Assembly (NCBI GenBank): GCA_902791785.1
Contig: CADAXH010000012.1
Location: 1-18,693, forward strand
Length of the DNA stretch: 18,693 bases
Direction of reading: 5' to 3'
DNA from: an uncultured Ruminococcus sp.
GTDB taxonomy: Bacteria; Bacillota; Clostridia; Oscillospirales; CAG-272
Position numbers and translations under genes: made by a program. Shown here piece by piece: positions 14,227 to 18,693 of this stretch. The stretch's first letter is position 1. Each line of letters opens with the position of its first letter. Below the pieces are notes generated by a model. The model was not told where the DNA came from, made no database searches, and saw nothing but the letters and a program-made list of their open reading frames with translations.

Positions 14227-14973
14227 ATGATGAAACTAGTACTTGTCAGACACGGCGAAAGCGAGTGGAACAAACTTAACCTTTTCACAGGCTGGACAGA
14301 CGTTGATCTTAGCGAAAAGGGACACGAAGAAGCTAAACAGGCAGGAAGAACTCTTAAAGAGGCTGGATATGACTTTGATGTTTGTTATACATCTTACCTC
14401 AAGAGAGCAATTCACACGCTCAATCATGTTCTTGATGAAATGGACAGAAACTGGCTTCCTGTTGTCAAAACATGGAAATTGAATGAACGCCACTATGGTG
14501 CTCTACAGGGCCTGAACAAATCTGAAACCGCTGAAAAATATGGCGAAGATCAGGTTAAAATTTGGCGTAGAAGCTATGACGTAAAGCCGCCGGCACTTGA
14601 TGACAATGATGAAAGATCCGCAAAAAAACAGGCAATGTTCAGAAATGTTGATCCTTCTCTCCTCCCACAGAACGAGAGTCTTGAAACAACAGTTGAAAGA
14701 GTTGTTCCCTTCTTTGAAGAAACAATCAAGGCCGACATGAAAGCAGGAAAGAGAGTAATTATAGCAGCTCACGGAAATTCTCTCAGAGCTCTTGTTAAAT
14801 ATTTTGACAATCTGTCAAATGACGAGATTATTGGCGTAAACATTCCTACAGGCGTTCCGCTTGTTTACGAGTTTGACGACAATTTCAAAGTAGTAAAGAG
14901 CTATTATCTCGGTGACCAGGAAGCACTCAAGGCTAAAATGGATGCTGTTGCTAACCAGGGAAAAAAGAAATAA
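14227..14973 (+). CDS. gpmA: 2,3-bisphosphoglycerate-dependent phosphoglycerate mutase
   Basis: This cytoplasmic enzyme interconverts 3- and 2-phosphoglycerate in glycolysis. The 248-residue length is typical of bacterial dPGM. Active-site residues are in place: RHG with phosphohistidine His9 (residues 8-10), ESEWN (11-15), Arg60, Glu87 in NERHYGALQG (86-95), RRSYDVKPP (114-122), and the second catalytic His182 in AAHGNSLRALVKY. The C-terminus ends in a lysine-rich tail. The ATG (a second follows at once) has AAAGG about 11 nt upstream. It appears to be the last gene of the transcript that includes mnmE and is followed by a strong terminator. A glycolytic gene after mnmE is not the usual arrangement. 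Confidence 0.97.
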   Translation: MMKLVLVRHGESEWNKLNLFTGWTDVDLSEKGHEEAKQAGRTLKEAGYDFDVCYTSYLKRAIHTLNHVLDEMDRNWLPVVKTWKLNERHYGALQGLNKSETAEKYGEDQVKIWRRSYDVKPPALDDNDERSAKKQAMFRNVDPSLLPQNESLETTVERVVPFFEETIKADMKAGKRVIIAAHGNSLRALVKYFDNLSNDEIIGVNIPTGVPLVYEFDDNFKVVKSYYLGDQEALKAKMDAVANQGKKK

Positions 14974-14991
14974 GATAACAAATAATCAATT

Positions 14992-15022
14992 AACCTGCCC
15001 AGTATTTTCGGGCAGGTTTTTT
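14992..15022 (+). terminator. Intrinsic terminator after gpmA
   Basis: AACCTGCCC (14992-15000) pairs perfectly with GGGCAGGTT (15010-15018), with a 9-nt loop and a T-run to 15022. It sits between the convergent gpmA and short-chain dehydrogenase genes and ends the plus-strand transcript. The minus-strand gene stops 16 nt away, but the minus side of the stem is only weakly T-rich. Confidence 0.9.
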
Positions 15023-15037
15023 GAATTCTGATGAATA

Positions 15038-15832
15038 TTAAGACTTTAGAATCTTTCCTATTATGGCAACCTGCAATCCTGCAGGAAGACAGTTCAACAG
15101 TCTCAGCAATGGATTTCTGTTAATGTTGTATACATATCTGGCCTTTTTTGCATTTACTGCGCGGATTGCTATGTCCGCTATTTTCTGAGGTGCTACGCTT
15201 TTTGCCTCAACACTGTTCACTATTTTTCTGAATTTATCCGCATTATACGTGTAAATCTGCGTTTCCCCGCAAAACCTGTCCAGTTCCTTTACAGATACAG
15301 AAAGAAGACCGGTTTTGACAGCTCCGGGTCTGATCACCGAAACGCTGATGCCCAGTAATTGCAGTTCCATCCTCAAAGAAAAAGCATATTTTTCCAGAGC
15401 TGTCTTTGTGATTCCGTATATGCCGGTGAACGGCAGTGGTGACAATGGTGCGAGCTCGCTTGTCGTCAGTACTATTCTGCTGCCCTCTTTGAGCAAGGGC
15501 AAAAATACCTTGTTGATCCTGTATGCGCCGAAAAGGTTGATGTCAAATGCTCCTGTAAACCGCTCTTCCGACATTTCAACCAGGGAGTCCAGTCTGTAAA
15601 CACCGGCAAAATGAATAATTGCGTATATATTGTCTACATTGCTTTTTATGCATTCAAAAGCTGCCTCAACGCTTTCCATATCCGTGACGTCCACTTCAAT
15701 AGGTATAATGTTTTCTTCTGCCTCCCTGACCGTTTTGTCGAGAGCAAAAACCTTGTCATCTCGTTCAGCCAAAGATTTTGCCACGGCATACCCCATTCCG
15801 CCATAAGCTCCGGTGATCACAATGTTTCTCAT
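15038..15832 (-). CDS. Short-chain dehydrogenase/reductase (SDR), classical type
   Basis: This is a 264-residue cytoplasmic oxidoreductase with the classical SDR pattern: nucleotide motif TGAYGGMG (7-14), Asp32 after the second strand (favouring NAD(H) over NADP(H)), DVT (48-50), HFAGVY in place of NNAG (74-79), and catalytic Ser125, Tyr139 and Lys143 (YGITK). RPGAVKTGLL is the usual post-catalytic segment. The C-terminus (about 225-264) is hydrophobic, with the NPLLRLLNCLPAGLQVAIIG stretch, and may touch membrane, as in SDRs acting on lipids or retinol-like substrates. Substrate unknown. AAGGA lies about 9 nt before the ATG. It is a single gene, convergent with gpmA and divergent from rplJ. 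Confidence 0.9.
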   Translation of the reverse strand: MRNIVITGAYGGMGYAVAKSLAERDDKVFALDKTVREAEENIIPIEVDVTDMESVEAAFECIKSNVDNIYAIIHFAGVYRLDSLVEMSEERFTGAFDINLFGAYRINKVFLPLLKEGSRIVLTTSELAPLSPLPFTGIYGITKTALEKYAFSLRMELQLLGISVSVIRPGAVKTGLLSVSVKELDRFCGETQIYTYNADKFRKIVNSVEAKSVAPQKIADIAIRAVNAKKARYVYNINRNPLLRLLNCLPAGLQVAIIGKILKS

Positions 15833-15944
15833 AATAACTGTCCTTTGCAGATGTGTTGTTGTTATAGATTTTGATATTTTTTTTGCATTTTGTCAACATT
15901 TGAAAAATAGTTGCGAAAAAAAGCAAAAAACACAAAAATTATTG

Positions 15945-15973
15945 TTGACAGCTAAGTGTTTTTGTGATAACAT
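15945..15973 (+). promoter_or_regulatory. Promoter for rplJ-rplL
   Basis: TTGACA (15945-15950), a 17-nt spacer and TAACAT (15968-15973) preceded by TGA form an extended -10 sigma-70 promoter. Transcription from about 15980 gives a leader of roughly 110 nt before the rplJ ATG, long enough for an autoregulatory structure. This is the only promoter candidate seen for the rplJL genes in the window. Confidence 0.7.
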
Positions 15974-15977
15974 AGTC

Positions 15978-16073
15978 CAGCAATCCTAAGACAGCAGGTT
16001 TTTGTAAAAGCAGTCTGTGAAAAAGATTTTTTTATTGCCCGTTTCCGGGCAAAAGCTTGGCTTACATTTTTAC
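15978..16073 (+). promoter_or_regulatory. L10-leader-like autoregulatory element
   Basis: The 5' leader of rplJ contains CCTAAGACAGCAGG (15984-15997), close to the conserved AGACAGNAGG core of L10 (uL10) leaders bound by the L10-L12 complex. A closing AATC/GATT pair and the perfect hairpin TTGCCCG/CGGGCAA (16035-16041 with 16046-16052) follow. The usual second strand CCTGCCGAGG is not obvious (AGCAGTCTGTGAAA occupies its place), so this would be a divergent member. Confidence 0.5.
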
Positions 16074-16090
16074 GAAGGGTGGTGAACTTA

Positions 16091-16675
16091 ATGCCAAGTG
16101 CAAGCGTACTAGAATCAAAAAAACAGATCGTTGCTGATTTTTCTGAAAGAGTTAAGAATTCAGTTGCAGGCGTAGTTGTTTCTTACCAGGGAATTACCGT
16201 TGCAGATGATACAGCTTTGAGAAAAGAACTTCGTGAAGCAGGCGTTGAATATTCTGTAATCAAGAATACTCTTGCTAAAAGAGCTTTCGAAGAAAACGGT
16301 TATGAAAAACTGTTTGATGATCTGAATGGTATGACAGCATTCGCAACAAGTGCAAATGACCAGGTTGTCGCCGCTAAGATACTTAAGAAATACGCTGACA
16401 AAGTTGAAACTTTTGAATTAAAGAGCGGATACGTTGACGGTGAAGTTCTTGACAAGGCCGGTATAGAAGCTCTCGCTAATATTCCTGCTAAAGAAGTTCT
16501 TATTGGCAAAATACTCGGAAGTCTTCAGTCTTCCCTTTATGGTCTCGCTTTCGTTCTCCAGGCAATCGTCGACAAGAGTGGCGAAGCCGGAACAGAGGAA
16601 GCTCCTGCAGAGGAACCAGCTGCAGAAGAAACAAAAGAAGAAGCTCCTGCTTCAACTGAAGAACCAACAGCATAA
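16091..16675 (+). CDS. rplJ: Large ribosomal subunit protein uL10
   Basis: uL10 anchors the L7/L12 stalk on 23S rRNA. This is a 194-residue protein. Family features are SKKQIVADFSERVKNSVAGV near the N-terminus, VVVSYQGITVADDTALRKEL, the YSVIKNTLAKRAF block with its conserved Lys-Asn-Thr, LNGMTAFA, and GYVDGEVLDKAGIEALANIP followed by the C-terminal helix that binds L7/L12 dimers (KILGSLQSSLYGLAFVLQAI). Beyond that helix is an extra tail of about 30 residues of Glu/Ala/Pro, absent from compact homologues of about 165-175 residues. The ATG at 16091 is chosen because GGGTGGTG lies about 7 nt upstream; two GTG codons at 16079 and 16082 sit inside that SD. rplL follows after 38 nt. Confidence 0.95.
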   Translation: MPSASVLESKKQIVADFSERVKNSVAGVVVSYQGITVADDTALRKELREAGVEYSVIKNTLAKRAFEENGYEKLFDDLNGMTAFATSANDQVVAAKILKKYADKVETFELKSGYVDGEVLDKAGIEALANIPAKEVLIGKILGSLQSSLYGLAFVLQAIVDKSGEAGTEEAPAEEPAAEETKEEAPASTEEPTA

Positions 16676-16713
16676 ATTAATACTATCACAAATCTAAATG
16701 GAGGATATTTAAA

Positions 16714-17088
16714 ATGGCATCTGAAAAAATTACTGCTATTATCGATGAGATAAAATCTCTTACAATTCTTGAGGTTGCTGACCTCGTTAAGGCTCTTGAA
16801 GAAGAATTCGGCGTTTCTGCTGCTCCTGTAGCTGTTGCTGCTGCCCCTGGCGCTGGCGCTGCTGCTGTTGAAGAAAAGACAGAATTCGACGTAGTTCTCA
16901 AGAACTTTGGAGCTAAGAAGCTCGACGTTATCAAGGCTGTTCGTGAAATCACAGGTCTTGGACTTAAGGAAGCTAAGGATCTCGTTGAAGGCGCTCCTAA
17001 GGCTGTTAAGGAAGGCGTTGCTAAAGAAGAAGCTGACAAGATTGCTGCTCAGCTCACAGAACTCGGCGCTGAAGTTGAACTTAAGTAA
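16714..17088 (+). CDS. rplL: Large ribosomal subunit protein bL12 (L7/L12)
   Basis: This 124-residue acidic stalk protein recruits translation GTPases. The N-terminal dimerisation helices contain IIDEIKSLTILEVADLVKAL and EEEFGVSA, followed by an Ala/Val/Pro/Gly hinge (about 34-50) and the C-terminal domain with EKTEFDVVLKNFGAKKLDVI, KAVREITGLGLKEAKDLVEG and APKAVKEGVAKEEADKI. GGAGG lies 9 nt before the ATG. Codon use is dominated by GCT, GTT, GAA and AAG, which fits very high expression and contrasts with the neighbouring genes. It is followed by a hairpin and a tRNA gene instead of rpoB. Confidence 0.97.
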   Translation: MASEKITAIIDEIKSLTILEVADLVKALEEEFGVSAAPVAVAAAPGAGAAAVEEKTEFDVVLKNFGAKKLDVIKAVREITGLGLKEAKDLVEGAPKAVKEGVAKEEADKIAAQLTELGAEVELK

Positions 17089-17104
17089 TTATTCATTACA
17101 AAAC

Positions 17105-17130
17105 GGAACGGCCGCAATAGCGGTCGTTCC
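17105..17130 (+). terminator. GC-rich stem-loop after rplL without a T-run
   Basis: GGAACGGCCGC (17105-17115) pairs with GCGGTCGTTCC (17120-17130) over 11 bp with one G-U pair and an AATA loop. The next bases are AAATCACT, so it is not a standard intrinsic terminator for the plus strand. It may mark the 3' end of the rplJL message or a processing site before the tRNA, which has no clear promoter of its own. Confidence 0.55.
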
Positions 17131-17148
17131 AAATCACTATTAATACAA

Positions 17149-17224
17149 CTGGGTGTGGCGCAGTTGGTAGCGCGCTACCTTGGGGTGGTAGAGGCCGCTG
17201 GTTCAAGTCCAGTCACTCAGACCA
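17149..17224 (+). tRNA. tRNA-Pro (anticodon GGG), CCA encoded
   Basis: A complete 76-nt cloverleaf is seen. The acceptor CTGGGTG (17149-17155) pairs with CACTCAG (17214-17220) with one G-U; discriminator A and encoded CCA follow (17221-17224). The D stem is GCGC/GCGC around AGTTGGTA. The anticodon stem CTACC/GGTAG holds the loop TTGGGGT with anticodon GGG at 17182-17184 and G37. The T stem GCTGG/CCAGT encloses TTCAAGT. G37 is typical of tRNA-Pro and is the TrmD methylation site. It reads CCC and CCU codons. It is probably transcribed with rplJL. Confidence 0.95.
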
Positions 17225-17228
17225 TAAG

Positions 17229-17268
17229 AAGCCTGATGAACGCTATGTTTTCAGGCTTTTTATTTTTT
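17229..17268 (+). terminator. Intrinsic terminator after tRNA-Pro
   Basis: AAGCCTGA (17229-17236) pairs perfectly with TCAGGCTT (17251-17258), with a 14-nt loop and a long T-rich tail (TTTATTTTTT to 17268). It lies 5 nt after the tRNA CCA and ends the plus-strand rplJ-rplL-tRNA transcript. Confidence 0.88.
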
Positions 17269-17361
17269 GCCTTTTAAAGCGGAAAAATTATTCGCCACTT
17301 GTTATCATTATACTACATATCTAACAAATACGGGGCAGTTCACTATCGGCGGGGAAATGTG

Positions 17362-18105
17362 TCAAACATTTACAAAACCAACAACTAAATCAATGTCAAC
17401 AAACAATTTGTATTCATTAATTCCCTCATAATTTTCACTTGTATTGTAAGGGAAAGAAATAGCACCAACAAAATGAGAAACACCATCTTTAAATGATGAT
17501 TTATCACAAAACACTATTCCACAACTATATCCACTTCCATCACATTTCAATTCGTAATCTTTTCCCTCGACCAGTCTTCCAGGAGCAACACGAATATCCC
17601 ATCTATATGTTTCATTTATATCAATTGTCCAATAATCCATCATTTCAGTATGGGAATATCCATTACTACTCAATTGTAGCTTATCACCTTCATCATTTTT
17701 TACATCTATAATAATTTCATGATTGTGTGAAGGAGTTATACCATGACACCCATTACGCAAATTTTGATAATATTTTTGGTTTGAATCATTTGTTATTGAA
17801 ATCGATATTTGTGTATATTTGTTATAAGGGATAAAAAAGTCCAAATTCATACTTTCGCTTGAATATCCTTCAATGACAACCACCATGCTCAAGTTTTCAT
17901 CTTTTATTAATAATTCTTTTTTAACACTTTTTGCATCTGCAACTGTCAGAGGAAAAATGTCATTAACGACGATTTCTGTTTCCTCAATAGGCAAGGAAAT
18001 AATATTTGTTTGTGTGGAAGTTGATGATGTATTTGATACTTCCACATTACAACTAGATAAGATAATCAAGCAAAAAAATAATCCAAATATTATTATGCGT
18101 TTCAT
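17362..18105 (-). CDS. Putative lipoprotein of unknown function, downstream of a subtilase
   Basis: This 247-residue protein has a classic lipoprotein signal: basic MKR, a hydrophobic core, and the lipobox L16-S17-S18-C19, so the mature protein should be lipid-anchored at Cys19. After a Ser/Thr-rich linker (about 20-40) comes a globular part without a recognised family. It has WTIDINETYRWDIRVAPGRL near residues 163-182 and four Cys in the second half (one in NGCHG, three in KCDGSGYSCGIVFC) that could form disulphides. The ATG is preceded by GAGGTGA, which overlaps the stop of the subtilase gene 8 nt upstream, so the two are coupled. The gene is much richer in A+T than the ribosomal and operon genes to its left, consistent with acquisition. 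A role as inhibitor or partner of the protease is a guess from position only. Confidence 0.8.
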   Translation of the reverse strand: MKRIIIFGLFFCLIILSSCNVEVSNTSSTSTQTNIISLPIEETEIVVNDIFPLTVADAKSVKKELLIKDENLSMVVVIEGYSSESMNLDFFIPYNKYTQISISITNDSNQKYYQNLRNGCHGITPSHNHEIIIDVKNDEGDKLQLSSNGYSHTEMMDYWTIDINETYRWDIRVAPGRLVEGKDYELKCDGSGYSCGIVFCDKSSFKDGVSHFVGAISFPYNTSENYEGINEYKLFVDIDLVVGFVNV

Positions 18106-18113
18106 TTTTCACC

Positions 18114-18693
18114 TCAAACAAAAAACATCCACCCCAAACCAAAATGAGTAGAAGACCCATTTGAGTTTGTTTGAACAACTCTAACTTCATATGAACCAGA
18201 AATGTTTAAAGGAACTTCAACTATTTCGACATTATTAAAAGTAGTTGCAGATATATAACTTGGAGAAGTATTACCAGGAATATATACATATAAATCAATA
18301 TTTGACAATGTTGATGAACTACTAGATTCATCCGTGTGATCTCCACTAGTTATAATTACTGAATTGTCATAAGATAAAGATATACGCAATTTTTTCCCGA
18401 CATTAGAATTTGTTACATTAATATAATAACTTTTTGAAACTTCATTCGCACCAATAAATGAATCTTCCCATTGCAAATCATTAGCGGCATTAATGCAAAA
18501 GGAGGCATTTAATAAACCTGCACCAGCCTGCATATAATTGGTTCCATACTCAGAACGTGCAAAAGAAAAATAATGATGAGTAGTATTAATGTCAACACAA
18601 GAAGTTATTAACGACTTTACTGCACACGTGCAAAATGCCAACAACGGACTAGCGCTAATCATTTGTCCTATTACACCTGTAACTCTAGGCGCA
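18114..18693 (-). CDS. Subtilisin-family (S8) serine protease, C-terminal part (5' end beyond right edge)
   Basis: The minus-strand frame is open to the right window edge. Its first visible residues, APRVTGVIGQMISASP, match the helix immediately after the catalytic Ser in subtilases (GTSxxAPxVTG...), so the catalytic Ser and the Asp and His lie outside the window. VKSLITSCVD and GAGLLNASFCINAAN are the usual end of the S8 domain. About 115 residues follow with KP-43-like C-terminal beta-sandwich features: LRISLSYD, NIDLYVYIPG, NNVEIVEVPL and a GSYEVRV strand, ending in FGLGW. A start at the ATG 18662 would split this conserved helix, so the gene must begin farther right. Protease assignment rests on these motifs alone; activity cannot be judged. 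Low GC like its downstream lipoprotein partner. Confidence 0.8.
   Translation of the reverse strand, partial: APRVTGVIGQMISASPLLAFCTCAVKSLITSCVDINTTHHYFSFARSEYGTNYMQAGAGLLNASFCINAANDLQWEDSFIGANEVSKSYYINVTNSNVGKKLRISLSYDNSVIITSGDHTDESSSSSTLSNIDLYVYIPGNTSPSYISATTFNNVEIVEVPLNISGSYEVRVVQTNSNGSSTHFGLGWMFFV

Noticed and set aside
15861..15896. Promoter for the SDR gene with TTGACA (minus, 15896-15891) and TATAAC (15866-15861)
   Set aside because: The spacer is 24 nt, too long. A CAAAAT at 17 nt is only a weak alternative, so it was not listed.
16686..17039. 117-codon minus-strand frame opposite rplL
   Set aside because: Ala/Ser-rich complement of the rplL GCT/GTT-biased codons, a known artefact of highly biased genes.

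Overview
The window reads as chromosomal DNA of a low-to-moderate GC bacterium, most likely a Clostridia-type Bacillota (Firmicutes). Supporting points are a short YidC/SpoIIIJ-type insertase without the large periplasmic domain of Gram-negative YidC, a three-domain Jag next to it, the order rpmH-rnpA-yidD-yidC-jag-mnmE, a leader resembling the L10 autoregulatory element before rplJL, and strong AGGAGG-type ribosome binding sites. The genus cannot be named from what is visible.

Layout. (1) 1-3733, minus strand: the N-terminal 1244 codons of a very large secreted or surface protein. It has a signal/anchor segment, a probable beta-helix region, an InlB-like repeat, an Ig-like segment, an MBG-like domain and at least nine 73-residue tandem repeats running off the left edge. 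(2) 3734-4131: a 398-nt divergent intergenic region with several dyads and an extended -10 promoter. (3) 4132-9695, plus strand: a tight five-gene run trkA-trkH-ROK kinase-SAM methyltransferase-PAP2 phosphatase. It combines potassium uptake, sugar phosphorylation and a probable envelope/lipid-modifying pair. (4) 9724-14973, plus strand: rpmH-rnpA-yidD-yidC-jag-mnmE-gpmA, covering ribosome and RNase P biogenesis, membrane protein insertion, RNA binding, tRNA wobble modification and then glycolysis. dnaA is absent upstream and mnmG/rsmG/parAB are absent downstream. (5) 15038-15832, minus: a short-chain dehydrogenase, convergent with gpmA. (6) 15945-17268, plus: promoter, leader, rplJ, rplL and tRNA-Pro(GGG), separated from the usual rplKA and rpoBC partners. 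(7) 17362-18693, minus: a visibly more AT-rich block (about 27-33 percent GC in sampled lines against about 43 percent in the core) with a subtilisin-family protease C-terminus, truncated by the window edge, followed directly by a lipoprotein of unknown function.

Most genes are ordinary housekeeping. The least explained items are the AT-rich protease-lipoprotein pair beside the tRNA, the repeat surface protein, the translationally coupled methyltransferase-PAP2 pair, the oppositely charged tails on YidC and Jag, and several structured leaders (rpmH, mnmE, and the region before trkA). No CRISPR array, insertion sequence, phage gene or recognisable new defence system was seen.
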